Source: Pseudomonas reactans (GTDB taxonomy: Bacteria; Pseudomonadota; Gammaproteobacteria; Pseudomonadales; Pseudomonadaceae). Taken from it: DNA of 64,000 nt. The position numbers and the translations under genes were made by a program. The notes below the pieces were generated by a model. The model was not told the DNA's origin. It saw only the letters and a list, made by a program, of their open reading frames with translations, and did no database searches. Below are positions 16,155 to 24,915 of this stretch, piece by piece. The DNA is taken from NCBI RefSeq assembly GCF_013385825.1, contig NZ_JACAPG010000020.1, positions 271,754 through 335,753 of the forward strand, read 5' to 3'. Every line of letters starts with the position of its first letter. Within the stretch, counting starts at the first letter, position 1.

Positions 16155-16633
16155 ACAAGCCCGAGAGCCTGCGCGCTCACCTCTTGGCCAACGTCGCCGA
16201 TTTCAAGCACGACCCCGACCGCCTGTTGATATTCATCGACAACGGCAAGGTCCGTTGCACCGCCGCACACACCCTGTCGTTTGAATACAGCTTTGACCTG
16301 CAGATCATCCTCACCGAGTTCGCCGGACACCCCGACAGCGTGTTTCTGCCAATCCTGGGCTGGCTGAGCGTTAACCAGTCCGAGTTGCTGGAGAACCTCG
16401 ACAAGGTCAAAAACGGCATTCAGTTCGAAGCGGACATCCTCGACAAGAACAAAGTGGACCTCAGCATTACCCTGGCGCTGACAGAGCGCGTAGTCGTTGG
16501 CAACGATGACCAGGGCAACACCACCGTGAAACATCCGAACGAACCGCAGTACGTGGCGGGATACCTCAATCCGAACTGGAAGCCTGGGAGCCAGGGTAAC
16601 ACCAGCGAATGGAGAGTGCCGGATGACGAATAA
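16151..16633 (+). CDS. R: tail completion protein (P2 gpR family)
   Basis: A 160-residue gpR-type protein needed to finish the tail tube end. Characteristic parts are MNKPESLRAHLLANVADFKH, LSFEYSFDLQIILTEFAGHP and the C-terminal strands. It is coupled to the spanin gene by ATGA and overlaps gpS by 11 bases. Confidence 0.92.
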   Translation: MNKPESLRAHLLANVADFKHDPDRLLIFIDNGKVRCTAAHTLSFEYSFDLQIILTEFAGHPDSVFLPILGWLSVNQSELLENLDKVKNGIQFEADILDKNKVDLSITLALTERVVVGNDDQGNTTVKHPNEPQYVAGYLNPNWKPGSQGNTSEWRVPDDE

Positions 16634-17081
16634 CCTGGAGGCGCTGGAGACCTGGGCGGCAGTGTTGCTGGAACGGCTGGAGCCAGGGGAGCGCAGCAAA
16701 CTTACCCGCAGCATTGGGCAAGAGCTACGCCGCAGTCAGCAGAAGCGGGTGATGGCGCAGGAAAACCCCGACGGGAGCAAGTTTGTACCGCGTAAGCAGA
16801 GGAACCTTCAGGGGAAGCAAGGGAGAGTTAAGCGGAAGCTAGCGATGTTCAAGAAGCTGCGGACGGCGTCGTACCTAAAAGTACGGGGCGATAGCAATGC
16901 CGTGACGGTGGGCTTCACCGGGCGTATCGCCCGGATTGCGAGGGTTCACCAGTATGGTTTGAAAGATCGTGCCGAGCGTGGAGCGCCCGACGTGCGTTAT
17001 GAACAGCGCGAGCTTTTGGGCTTTACCGAGACAGATCTTGAGCTTATCAAAGACCATCTACTAGATCATTTAACCACTTGA
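16623..17081 (+). CDS. S: tail completion / virion morphogenesis protein (P2 gpS family)
   Basis: A 152-residue gpS-family protein (phage virion morphogenesis). Features are SKLTRSIGQELRRSQQKRVM, the basic RKQRNLQGKQGRVKRKLAMF, and VGFTGRIARIARVHQYGLKD near the C-terminus. It ends the first rightward late block; the A+T-rich reverse-strand gene follows. Confidence 0.92.
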   Translation: MTNNLEALETWAAVLLERLEPGERSKLTRSIGQELRRSQQKRVMAQENPDGSKFVPRKQRNLQGKQGRVKRKLAMFKKLRTASYLKVRGDSNAVTVGFTGRIARIARVHQYGLKDRAERGAPDVRYEQRELLGFTETDLELIKDHLLDHLTT

Positions 17082-17099
17082 GCATTATTAAACAACGCG

Positions 17100-17837
17100 T
17101 TATCCGATATACAAAAAGCGAGGTTCAATCTTGTCCTTATATACCTGATGTAAAGTAGCAAGATAGAGAAGACCAATACCGGTAATTTCGTAACTGATTT
17201 TTATATACTGCTCTTTCGTACCTCCAAGTATGCTGGTAGTTTTCTCGGCAATCTCTACCTTTCTTTTTGCCATGCGATAAGACGTCAAAATATCACCAAG
17301 AGACTCTTCCAAAATATGCGAATTATGGTAACAGTGCATGAAGTTGTGAATATTTAGAGTAAGCATGTCATTGGTAATTCTTACCTGGTCTTCAAAGTGA
17401 GTATACTCAAACTCCTGCTTAACCAGGCGACGGAAAACGCCACCGAGAATTTTAGCTTTCTGATCCGAGTCTGCTCGCTCAATAACTTCTAGCAATTCAT
17501 TTATGAACTGTTCCTTTTTGTTTTCCTTCTTCAGAGATTCGGAAAATGTACCCCATTCATCCGACGTAAACTCCCCCGCCGACTTAACAAACTCCTCAAC
17601 CTTCTTTTTAAATCTACCTTCCCTAAATTGCAGGTAAGTTTTAACAGTCGCCATAGCCGTTGATACAACCGGTATTTCCTTTAAAACCTCGCTCTCGACA
17701 CATGCATCCAATAATGCTTCTGCATAGTCAACAATAGGGAAATTCTTAACTGATTCAGTAGCGGCCTCTAGTTTTCCCTTTTTTTCTTCGGTCATGTCCA
17801 TAATCTCCATAAGTTCAAAATCAAGAAAAGCCGACAA
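17100..17837 (-). CDS. A+T-rich reverse-strand moron, unidentified
   Basis: A 245-residue protein with no family I can name. It lies antiparallel to all neighbours, between S and V, and its base composition is far more A+T-rich than the flanking genes, so it was probably acquired separately. Visible features: a predominantly helical, charged N-terminal region, a short hydrophobic patch (EIPVVSTAMATVKTYLQFRE) at about 55-75, an acidic/basic helix with KKENKKEQFINELLEVIERA, then SDQKAKILGGVFRRLVKQEF, and a hydrophobic C-terminal helix (ISYEITGIGLLYLATLHQVY). P2 has a reverse-oriented accessory ORF at about this place, and P2-like prophages often carry lysogenic-conversion or antiphage genes there. 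Such a role here is inferred from location. Confidence 0.75.
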   Translation of the reverse strand: MSAFLDFELMEIMDMTEEKKGKLEAATESVKNFPIVDYAEALLDACVESEVLKEIPVVSTAMATVKTYLQFREGRFKKKVEEFVKSAGEFTSDEWGTFSESLKKENKKEQFINELLEVIERADSDQKAKILGGVFRRLVKQEFEYTHFEDQVRITNDMLTLNIHNFMHCYHNSHILEESLGDILTSYRMAKRKVEIAEKTTSILGGTKEQYIKISYEITGIGLLYLATLHQVYKDKIEPRFLYIG

Positions 17838-17874
17838 AACGTAGCCGTGCTCTGACGATAGATCAAATTAAAGT

Positions 17875-17893
17875 TGTAGGGATGGACGCTACA
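17875..17893 (+). promoter_or_regulatory. late-activator palindrome before the V-W-J-I-H-G unit
   Basis: TGTAGGGATGGACGCTACA, the TGTAG-N9-CTACA layout shared with 10078 and 22684. It lies 47 bp before the gpV ATG and 37 bp before the divergent moron. It is probably the Ogr/Delta-type site of the P2-like pV promoter. Confidence 0.75.
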
Positions 17894-17940
17894 ATCGGCG
17901 AAAGCTGCGCTCGCGTACGCGCAACGCCACCATCGGCGCC

Positions 17941-18519
17941 ATGAACGACTTCGCCGCCCTCTCCCGCATGCTCGAAAACCTCATCCGCTTCGGCGTCATC
18001 GCCGCCGTGCAGATGGAGCCCCCGCGCGTGCAGGTAAAAACCGGAACGCTGACCACCGCCTGGCTGCCTTGGCTCGCACTGCGCGCTGGAGCTGATCAGG
18101 AATGGGATCCGCCCACCGAAGGCGAACAGGTGATCCTGTTCAGCCCATCCGGCCAGCTCGCCAACGGCGTTGTCATAACCGGCCTGTTCAGCGACCACAT
18201 CCCCGCAAACGGCAACCGCGCCGGCCTGCACCGTCGCACCTACGCCGACGGCGCGGTGATCGAGTACGACAGCGTCGCTCACCACCTCAACGCAACCCTA
18301 CCCGGCAACGGCACCACCAGCCTGGTCAGCAAGGGCGGAATCAACATCATCGGCCCCATCAATCATCAGGGCGACTACAACCAAACCGGTAATCAGAACG
18401 TGGTCGGCCGGGTGGGCGTTTCGGTAGACGTGGTCGCGGCGGGCGTCAGCCTTGTTAAGCACCCACACACCAAAGTGCAAACTGGTAACGATATGTCTGG
18501 GGGGCCTGTACCAACATGA
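17941..18519 (+). CDS. V: baseplate assembly protein / tail spike (P2 gpV family)
   Basis: A 192-residue gpV, the central membrane-piercing spike. The N-terminal OB-like part (FAALSRMLENLIRFGVIAAV, VQVKTGTLTTAWLPWLALRA, WDPPTEGEQVILFSPSGQLA) is followed by a C-terminal beta-helical spike (NGTTSLVSKGGINIIGPINH) ending in HPHTKVQTGNDMSGGPVPT. The His pair may bind the apical metal. Its end overlaps gpW by four bases. Confidence 0.95.
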   Translation: MNDFAALSRMLENLIRFGVIAAVQMEPPRVQVKTGTLTTAWLPWLALRAGADQEWDPPTEGEQVILFSPSGQLANGVVITGLFSDHIPANGNRAGLHRRTYADGAVIEYDSVAHHLNATLPGNGTTSLVSKGGINIIGPINHQGDYNQTGNQNVVGRVGVSVDVVAAGVSLVKHPHTKVQTGNDMSGGPVPT

Positions 18520-18860
18520 ACCGAGAAACCGGCGCCGCCATCAGCGAACTGGACCACATCGGCCAGAGCATCACGGACATTCTCACCACCCGTATCGGTA
18601 CCCGAGTGATGCGCCGCGAATACGGCAGCCTGCTGCCCGAGTTGGTGGACCATCCCTTCAACGACGCAACGCGTCTGCGCGTTTACGCGGGCACAGTCAT
18701 GGCACTGATGCGCTGGGAACCCCGTATCAGCCTGAGTCGTGTGCAGTTTCTCGGCGCGAACCTGCAAGGGCAATCGGTGCTGGAGCTGGAGGGATCCGTC
18801 GTCGACAACAATGAGCCGTTGAGCTTGAGCGTGCCGTTGCAAATGGGGGGCAGTGTATGA
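18516..18860 (+). CDS. W: baseplate wedge protein (P2 gpW / T4 gp25 family)
   Basis: A 114-residue gp25-like protein with the signature ISELDHIGQSITDILTTRIG then TRVMRREYGSLLPELVDHPF. It joins the tube and sheath to the baseplate wedges. It is coupled to gpV and gpJ by 4-base overlaps. Confidence 0.95.
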   Translation: MNRETGAAISELDHIGQSITDILTTRIGTRVMRREYGSLLPELVDHPFNDATRLRVYAGTVMALMRWEPRISLSRVQFLGANLQGQSVLELEGSVVDNNEPLSLSVPLQMGGSV

Positions 18861-19768
18861 ATTCCTTTGCCGCGATTGACCTCAGCCAGCTCCCTGCGCC
18901 GCAGATCGTCGAGCAGATCGACTTCGAATTGATCCTGGCCGAGCGTAAGGCTTACATGATCAGCCTGTGGCCGATCGAGGAGCAGCCGCAGATAGCCGCC
19001 CGCCTCGACATGGATTCGGAACCCCTTGCCAAGCTGCTGCAAGAGAACGCCTATCGCGAAACCATCTGGCGTCAACGAGTCAATGAAGCATCAATGGCTA
19101 ACCTGCTGGCCTTCGCCAAAGGCCCCGATCTGGACCAGTTGGCGGGCAACTTCAACGTCGAGCGCCTGGTGGTTCAGGAAGCCAAGCCAACGGCGATCCC
19201 GCCTGTCGCGCGGATTATGGAAAGCGACGACAGCTTGCGCGAACGGGCGCAAATGTCGTGGGAAGGACTAAGTACTGCGGGGCCACGCAACAGCTATATC
19301 TTCCATGCGCGAGGTGCTGACGGCCGTGTGGGTGACGCAACCGCTGAAAGCCCTTCGCCCGCCGTGGCAGTCGTCACCGTGCAGGCCCTGCTCGGTGACG
19401 GTACGGCGTCGGCCGACCTGGTCGCCGGCGTCAAGAAATACCTAAGCGACGATGACCGCCGGCCAGTTGCCGACCGTCTAACTGTCCAGGGCGCGGAGAT
19501 CATCCGCTACCAGGTCAAAGCCAAGCTGTACCTACTGACCAACGGGCCCGAGTCGGAGCCGATTCTTGCTGCGGCTGAGCAACGCCTGCGGGCCTACGTC
19601 AATCAACGTCGGCGCCTGGCTATGGAAGTGTCGGAATCTGCCCTGCACGCGGCGTTGTTCGTCGAAGGTGTACGCAAGGTTGAGCTGGAAAACTGGGTCG
19701 ATATTGTCGCCACCAAAGCCCAGGCGCCCTACTGCACCAGCATCACCATCACGCGGGGTGCCGAATAA
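18857..19768 (+). CDS. J: baseplate assembly protein J (P2 gpJ family)
   Basis: A 303-residue baseplate J-like protein: NSFAAIDLSQLPAPQIVEQI, the middle DQLAGNFNVERLVVQEAKPT, and the conserved RERAQMSWEGLSTAGPRNSY with IFHARGADGRVGDATAESPS. Its length agrees with P2 gpJ (302). The stop overlaps the gpI start by one base (TAATG). Confidence 0.95.
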   Translation: MNSFAAIDLSQLPAPQIVEQIDFELILAERKAYMISLWPIEEQPQIAARLDMDSEPLAKLLQENAYRETIWRQRVNEASMANLLAFAKGPDLDQLAGNFNVERLVVQEAKPTAIPPVARIMESDDSLRERAQMSWEGLSTAGPRNSYIFHARGADGRVGDATAESPSPAVAVVTVQALLGDGTASADLVAGVKKYLSDDDRRPVADRLTVQGAEIIRYQVKAKLYLLTNGPESEPILAAAEQRLRAYVNQRRRLAMEVSESALHAALFVEGVRKVELENWVDIVATKAQAPYCTSITITRGAE

Positions 19769-20385
19769 TGGGCGCCCAGCAGTTGCTACCAAAAAACTCC
19801 ACGCCGCTTGAGCGTCAAGCAGCGCAAGCACTGGCGCAGATTCAACGGGTGCCAATCCCGCTGCGGCAGTTGTGCAACCCCGAGACCTGCCCCTTACCTG
19901 CGCTTCCCTACCTGGCCTGGGCCTTTTCCGTCGACCGCTGGGACAGCAAATGGAGCGAAGCCACCAAGCGCGCCGCCATACGGTCATCCCGCTACATCCA
20001 TGCACACAAAGGCACCATCGGCGCCCTGCGCCGCGTGGTCGAGCCCCTGGGTTACCTGATCGAGGTGGTGGAGTGGTGGCAGACAGTACCGGAAGGCGTG
20101 CCCGGCACCTTCGCCTTGAAGGTCGGCGTGCTGGACACCGGCATCACCGAAGAAATGTACCAAGAGCTGACCTGGCTGATCGATGACGCCAAGCCGCTCA
20201 CCCGACCACTGACCGGCCTGGCCATCAGCCTGGAAAGCACCGGCAACGTGTTTATCGGCGCCTGCGTTTACGAAGGCGACGAACTCAGCGTTTACCCACC
20301 AATGCAGCGCGATATCGACGTCAGCGGTGTGTACCGCATCGGTGGACGCGAGCACCATATCGACACGATGGACATCTACTCATGA
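19768..20385 (+). CDS. I: tail protein I (P2 gpI family)
   Basis: A 205-residue gpI baseplate wedge component. Motifs are LLPKNSTPLERQAAQALAQI, LPYLAWAFSVDRWDSKWSEA and the conserved AHKGTIGALRRVVEPLGYLI. It is coupled to the tail-fibre gene by a 4-base overlap (ATGA). Confidence 0.94.
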   Translation: MGAQQLLPKNSTPLERQAAQALAQIQRVPIPLRQLCNPETCPLPALPYLAWAFSVDRWDSKWSEATKRAAIRSSRYIHAHKGTIGALRRVVEPLGYLIEVVEWWQTVPEGVPGTFALKVGVLDTGITEEMYQELTWLIDDAKPLTRPLTGLAISLESTGNVFIGACVYEGDELSVYPPMQRDIDVSGVYRIGGREHHIDTMDIYS

Positions 20386-22232
20386 CCGACCAAAACAGCC
20401 AGTTCTTCGCGATCCTCACCGCCGTCGGCGAAGCCAAGCAGGCCAACGCTGCAGCCCTCGGCACGTCCTGGACCTTCGCCCAAATGGGCGTGGGGGATGC
20501 CAACGGCACCGACCCTATCCCCAGCCGCACACAAACCAAACTGATCAACGAGCGCCGACGAGCCCCTTTAAACCAGGTGAAGGTCGATCCAGCCAATGCC
20601 AGCGTGATCATCGCCGAGCAGATCATCCCGGAGAGCATCGGCGGTTGGTGGGTACGGGAGCTTGCTCTTTACGACGCAGACGGCGACATGGTCGCGGTCG
20701 CCAACTGCGCGCCCACGTTCAAGCCGCTGCTCGCCCAGGGCTCCGGCCGGACACAAGTGATTCGAATCAACCTGATCGTCAGCAGCACGGCAAACATCGA
20801 GTTGAAGATTGACCCGAGCGTTGTGCTTGCAACCCGCGAATACGTCGATACCGTGGTTGTTGAGGCGTTGTCGAAGCTGGACTACAAGCACTCGGTGCTC
20901 GCAGCTACTACCGCAAACATCGTGCTGAGCGGCATCCAGACCATCGACGGTGAGTTGTTGCCGGCCGGTGCCCGCGTGCTGGTGAAGGACCAGGCCCAGG
21001 CCAAGGACAACGGTATCTATGTGGTTCCAGCAGCGGGTGCGTGGAAGCGTGCACTAGATGCGGACGCCAGTATTGAAGTGACACCGGGGCTGTTTGTCAG
21101 CGTTGAAAAGGGCACGACCAACGGCGATAGCGTTTGGCAACTGGTGACAGATGCGCCGATTGTCCTCGGCACAACGCCTCTAGTGTTTGAGGTGGTCGCT
21201 GGTCGCACGGGCATAGTTGCCGGAACGTATCGAAGCTTGACCGTCGATAAAAACGGCCGCGTCATTGCTGGCACAAACCCAATCACGCTTGCGGGTTACG
21301 GGATCGATATTCCGACGCAGGCCGAGGCCGAGGCGCAAGCCGATCAGGACAACGCCAAGCCCATGACGGTGCTCCGCGTCTTCCAGGCCATTGCCAAAAA
21401 GCTTGGCCTTATGGCACAGACCGGGCTGGCCGATGCCACCGTTGGCAAGCTGATGCTCGTCGGTGCCGGCGGCATGCTGGGACCGGTTGAGCCCTTCGGC
21501 GACCCGAATGCTATGCCCTGGCGCACCGGCCATTTTGGCGCGACTGCTGCTTCTGTCGCGAACGGTCCTCCCGGTGCCACCCTGGGCGATATGGTTTTTC
21601 AAGAGGTCTACAACGCCAACTCCGCCGCGCAGCATTGGACCTGCTACGCATCGGCGCATAAGTACACCCGCCGTTGGAATGTCGGCACCTGGTCTGCCTG
21701 GGATGAAGATCTGACGGTTGCCAGCGTTGGGGCATTGATGACGGCCACCCAGTCTGAAACAAACTCAGGCGTCAACGACACCAAATACGTAACCCCGAAG
21801 AAGTTTGCGGCAGGGGTGGCAGCCCTGATCATTCAGGCGACCGAAGCAATCAAGGGCATCGCCAAAATTGCAACGCAGGCGCAGGTAAATACGGGGGCCG
21901 GCGATGACGTCATTGTGACGCCATACAAAATGCGTCTTGGCTTCTTAGTGAGCCTGAACGCCAACGGTTACATCGTTTTTCCGCAATGGCTTGGCGGATT
22001 TATCATTCAGTGGGTGACGTCACCTTCAGTTGCAGCCGCTGGTACTGGTAGCGTGGCGTGGCCGATGGCGTTTCCGAATGCGGCACTGCACGCAGTCGCC
22101 GCCCCTGTGGGCGTAGGTGCAAATAGTCAAGCAGGCAACATCGTCCGAGGCGCCATTTCTTCCACTGGTGTCAACCTTTACAACTGGGGACCAATCGCGT
22201 CCTCAGCCTGCATTTTGGCAATCGGAGCCTAA
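20382..22232 (+). CDS. H: tail fibre protein (P2 gpH-like)
   Basis: A 616-residue tail fibre. The N-terminal about 160 residues are the conserved baseplate-attaching domain (DUF3751 type: GTSWTFAQMGVGDANGTDPI, ESIGGWWVRELALYDADGDM). A middle repeat-like region follows (GELLPAGARVLVKDQAQAKD), then phage tail repeat segments (TATQSETNSGVNDTKYVTPK and TQAQVNTGAGDDVIVTPYKM), and a variable glycine/alanine-rich receptor-binding tip. It determines host adsorption together with the downstream chaperone. The C-terminal third has less GC-biased codon use, as expected for exchanged fibre tips. Confidence 0.9.
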   Translation: MTDQNSQFFAILTAVGEAKQANAAALGTSWTFAQMGVGDANGTDPIPSRTQTKLINERRRAPLNQVKVDPANASVIIAEQIIPESIGGWWVRELALYDADGDMVAVANCAPTFKPLLAQGSGRTQVIRINLIVSSTANIELKIDPSVVLATREYVDTVVVEALSKLDYKHSVLAATTANIVLSGIQTIDGELLPAGARVLVKDQAQAKDNGIYVVPAAGAWKRALDADASIEVTPGLFVSVEKGTTNGDSVWQLVTDAPIVLGTTPLVFEVVAGRTGIVAGTYRSLTVDKNGRVIAGTNPITLAGYGIDIPTQAEAEAQADQDNAKPMTVLRVFQAIAKKLGLMAQTGLADATVGKLMLVGAGGMLGPVEPFGDPNAMPWRTGHFGATAASVANGPPGATLGDMVFQEVYNANSAAQHWTCYASAHKYTRRWNVGTWSAWDEDLTVASVGALMTATQSETNSGVNDTKYVTPKKFAAGVAALIIQATEAIKGIAKIATQAQVNTGAGDDVIVTPYKMRLGFLVSLNANGYIVFPQWLGGFIIQWVTSPSVAAAGTGSVAWPMAFPNAALHAVAAPVGVGANSQAGNIVRGAISSTGVNLYNWGPIASSACILAIGA

Positions 22233-22235
22233 TTT

Positions 22236-22667
22236 ATGAAAAGGTTTTACAGTCAGACAACCGGCTGTACGTACATTGAGGGGCTGCATAAAGTTATGCC
22301 ATCTGACGTAAAGGTCATTACGGATGAGCGGTACTTAGAGGTGATCGGTAATCCTGTGTCGGGCAAGCTTCGCAGCCATGATCCTGACGGACTTCCAATT
22401 TTGATTGATCCGCCGCCAGAAGACCCAGCGGTTGCGGCTCGTGCTTGGCGAGATGTAGAAATTACACGAGTTCAGTGGATTCGTGATCGCCATCGGGATG
22501 AGCAAGATCTGGCCAGGGAAACGACGATCACTGCGGAGCAGTTTGCAGAGTTGCTGGATTACATGCAGGCACTCCGGGACTGGCCCATCTCTCCGGCTTT
22601 TCCAGACCCGCAGGGACGCCCACTCCAGCCAACATGGGCGGCCCAGATGTTGGTAAGTCCCCAATAG
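22236..22667 (+). CDS. G: tail fibre assembly chaperone (P2 gpG-like)
   Basis: A 143-residue tail-fibre assembly protein. The middle and C-terminal parts (PDGLPILIDPPPEDPAVAAR, TAEQFAELLDYMQALRDWPI, FPDPQGRPLQPTW) match the Caudo_TAP-type C-terminal pattern. It follows the fibre gene by 3 bp. Such chaperones fold the fibre tip and co-vary with it. Confidence 0.85.
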   Translation: MKRFYSQTTGCTYIEGLHKVMPSDVKVITDERYLEVIGNPVSGKLRSHDPDGLPILIDPPPEDPAVAARAWRDVEITRVQWIRDRHRDEQDLARETTITAEQFAELLDYMQALRDWPISPAFPDPQGRPLQPTWAAQMLVSPQ

Positions 22668-22683
22668 TAACGATCCTCCTACC

Positions 22684-22702
22684 TGTAGTTATCGTCCCTA
22701 CA
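22684..22702 (+). promoter_or_regulatory. late-activator palindrome before the FI-FII-E-T-U-D unit
   Basis: TGTAGTTATCGTCCCTACA, again TGTAG-N9-CTACA, 77 bp before the sheath ATG. It corresponds to the P2 pF promoter region. The rest of 22668-22779 has no ORF but a GC-rich inverted repeat region around GGCGCGCGCGCGG. Confidence 0.75.
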
Positions 22703-22779
22703 ACCCCCCGCGCTCGCCCAACCGGCGCGCGCGCGGCAGCCTGTGCACTGTCATTCCATCACAGCGCAGGCAACCACCC

Positions 22780-23955
22780 ATGGCCGGTTCAGACTATCTC
22801 CACGGCGTGCGGGTTCTCGAACTCAACGACGGCACCCGCCCCATTCGCACCATCGCTACCGCAGTCATCGGCCTGGTTTGTACGGCTGAAGATGCAGACC
22901 CACTTGCGTTCCCGCTGGACACTCCCGTCCTGCTGACCAACGTGCAAAGCGCCATCGCCAAAGCCGGCGTCAAAGGCACCCTGGCGAAGAGCCTGCAAGC
23001 CATTGCCGACCAGACCAAGCCCTACACCATCGTGGTGCGGGTCAAGGAAGGTGCAGACTCGGCAGCTACCACCACCGCGCTGATCGGCACCACCACCGCC
23101 GACGGCAAGTACACCGGCATGAAAGCCCTGCTCGCGGCCAAGGCCCGCGTGGGCATGACGCCGCGCATTCTCGGTGTGCCAGGTCTCGACAGTCAGCCGG
23201 TAGCCACCGCCCTGGTATCGATCGCCCAGGACCTGCGCGCCTTCGCCTACGTCAGCGCCTGGGACTGCAAAACCAAGGAAGAGGTGGTCGCCTACCGCGA
23301 GAACTTCGGAGCCCGGGAAGTCATGGTGATCTGGCCGGAGTTCCAGAACTGGGACACGGTCACCAGCGCAACCGTTACCGCGTCGGCAGTGGCCCGCGCC
23401 CTCGGCCTGCGGGCGAAGATCGACAAGGAAACCGGTTGGCACAAGACGCTCTCCAACGTGGCGGTCAACGGCGTGACCGGGATCAGCGCCGACGTGTTCT
23501 GGGATCTGCAAAACCCTGCAACCGATGCCAACTACCTCAACAGCAACGAGGTCACCACGCTGATCAATGAGGGAGGTTTCCGCTTCTGGGGTAGCCGCAC
23601 GTGCAGCATCGATCCGCAGTTCGCGTTCGAAAACTACACACGTACCGCGCAGATCATCGCCGACACCATGGCCGAGGCGCACATGTGGGCGATGGACAAG
23701 CCAATGCACGCCTCCCTGGTCAAAGACATCATCAACGGGGTCAATGCCAAGTTCCGCGAGCTGGTTAACCAAGGCTATCTGATCGGTGGCAGTTGCTGGT
23801 ACCCGGAAGACGTCAACGACGAGATCACCCTCAAGGCGGGCAAGCTGACCCTCGACTACGACTACACCCCCGTGCCGCCCCTGGAAGACCTCACGTTCCG
23901 TCAGCGCATCACCGACCGCTACCTGATGCAGTTCGCTGCCGCAATCGCTGCTTAA
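22780..23955 (+). CDS. FI: contractile tail sheath protein (P2 gpFI family)
   Basis: A 391-residue sheath protein, close to the 396 of P2 gpFI. Key stretches are YLHGVRVLELNDGTRPIRTI near the start, then ARVGMTPRILGVPGLDSQPV, EVMVIWPEFQNWDTVTSATV and the C-terminal handshake strand FRQRITDRYLMQFAAAIAA. It polymerises around the FII tube. Confidence 0.96.
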   Translation: MAGSDYLHGVRVLELNDGTRPIRTIATAVIGLVCTAEDADPLAFPLDTPVLLTNVQSAIAKAGVKGTLAKSLQAIADQTKPYTIVVRVKEGADSAATTTALIGTTTADGKYTGMKALLAAKARVGMTPRILGVPGLDSQPVATALVSIAQDLRAFAYVSAWDCKTKEEVVAYRENFGAREVMVIWPEFQNWDTVTSATVTASAVARALGLRAKIDKETGWHKTLSNVAVNGVTGISADVFWDLQNPATDANYLNSNEVTTLINEGGFRFWGSRTCSIDPQFAFENYTRTAQIIADTMAEAHMWAMDKPMHASLVKDIINGVNAKFRELVNQGYLIGGSCWYPEDVNDEITLKAGKLTLDYDYTPVPPLEDLTFRQRITDRYLMQFAAAIAA

Positions 23956-24012
23956 ACCGGGCCTCCCCGCGAGGGGAGTTAACCCCGTGCCATAACCCCG
24001 GAGATTCCCGCC

Positions 24013-24528
24013 ATGGCAATGCCTCACAAACTGAAAAATATGAACCTGTTCAACGACGGCGGCAGCTACCAGGGCAAGGTCAAAACCGTCACCCTGCCCG
24101 CCCTGGGCCGCAAGATGGAAGCGTTGCGCGCCGCCGGCATGAATGGCCCGGTCAAAGCTGACCTGGGCATGTCCGACGACGGTATCCAGATGGAATGGAA
24201 GCTGGGCGGCCTGGACCTGATCGTGCTCAAGCAGTTCGGCGCGGTTAACGCCGCCGGTATTGCTCTGCGCTTCGCCGGTGCCTTCCAGCAGGACGACACC
24301 GGCCAAATCAGTGCCGTAGAGGTAACTGTTCGCGGCCGTCACGAAACCATTGAGATGGGTGACGCAACACCGGGCGAAGACACCGAGCACTCCATCACCA
24401 CCACTTGTAGCTACTACAAGCTGACCGTCGACAACGAAGACATCATCGAAATCGACCTGCTCAACTTCATCGAGAAGGTCGGTGGCGTCGACATGCTGGA
24501 GAAACAGCGCAGCGCCATTGGCCTTTGA
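24013..24528 (+). CDS. FII: major tail tube protein (P2 gpFII family)
   Basis: A 171-residue tube protein, one residue from P2 gpFII (172). It has the family start MAMPHKLKNMNLFNDGGSYQ, the middle FGAVNAAGIALRFAGAFQQD, and TVDNEDIIEIDLLNFIEKVG. A binding site with AACCCCGGAG lies upstream. Confidence 0.96.
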   Translation: MAMPHKLKNMNLFNDGGSYQGKVKTVTLPALGRKMEALRAAGMNGPVKADLGMSDDGIQMEWKLGGLDLIVLKQFGAVNAAGIALRFAGAFQQDDTGQISAVEVTVRGRHETIEMGDATPGEDTEHSITTTCSYYKLTVDNEDIIEIDLLNFIEKVGGVDMLEKQRSAIGL

Positions 24529-24579
24529 TAGCCGTCATCGATCGCTAACCCAATCCCTTCACCACCAGGAGCTCTCCCC

Positions 24580-24915
24580 ATGAAAGACGAAGCCACCGAA
24601 CAACCCGACGTTACACCACTGGCCGACGACAACACCGTCACCCTCGACACGCCGATCCGCCGTGGCACCACCACCATCGAAAGCATCACCCTGCGCAAAC
24701 CCAACTCGGGCGAGCTGCGCGGCGTGAGCCTGGCAGAGCTGCTGCAGATGGACGTAAACAGTTTGATTAAGGTGGTGCCGCGCATCAGCGCCCCTTCCCT
24801 CACAGCAGTCGAAGTCACGTCGATGGACCCAGCCGATTTGGTCGCGGTGAGCCTGAAGATCACCAATTTTTTGCTACAGAAATCGGCGAAGACGGATGCA
24901 TCCCTCGTTGCGTAG
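24580..24915 (+). CDS. E: tail assembly chaperone E (P2 gpE family)
   Basis: A 111-residue gpE with LDTPIRRGTTTIESITLRKP, ELRGVSLAELLQMDVNSLIK and VEVTSMDPADLVAVSLKITN. The slippery heptamer TTTTTTG at 24867-24873, 14 codons before the stop, is identical to the P2 frameshift site. A -1 shift there joins E to E' and gives the long E+E' chaperone needed for tape-measure assembly. Confidence 0.94.
   Translation: MKDEATEQPDVTPLADDNTVTLDTPIRRGTTTIESITLRKPNSGELRGVSLAELLQMDVNSLIKVVPRISAPSLTAVEVTSMDPADLVAVSLKITNFLLQKSAKTDASLVA

Noticed and set aside
22789..24390. 533-codon minus-strand ORF
   Set aside because: It is the shadow of the sheath and tube genes FI and FII in GC-rich DNA; no family features and no binding site.
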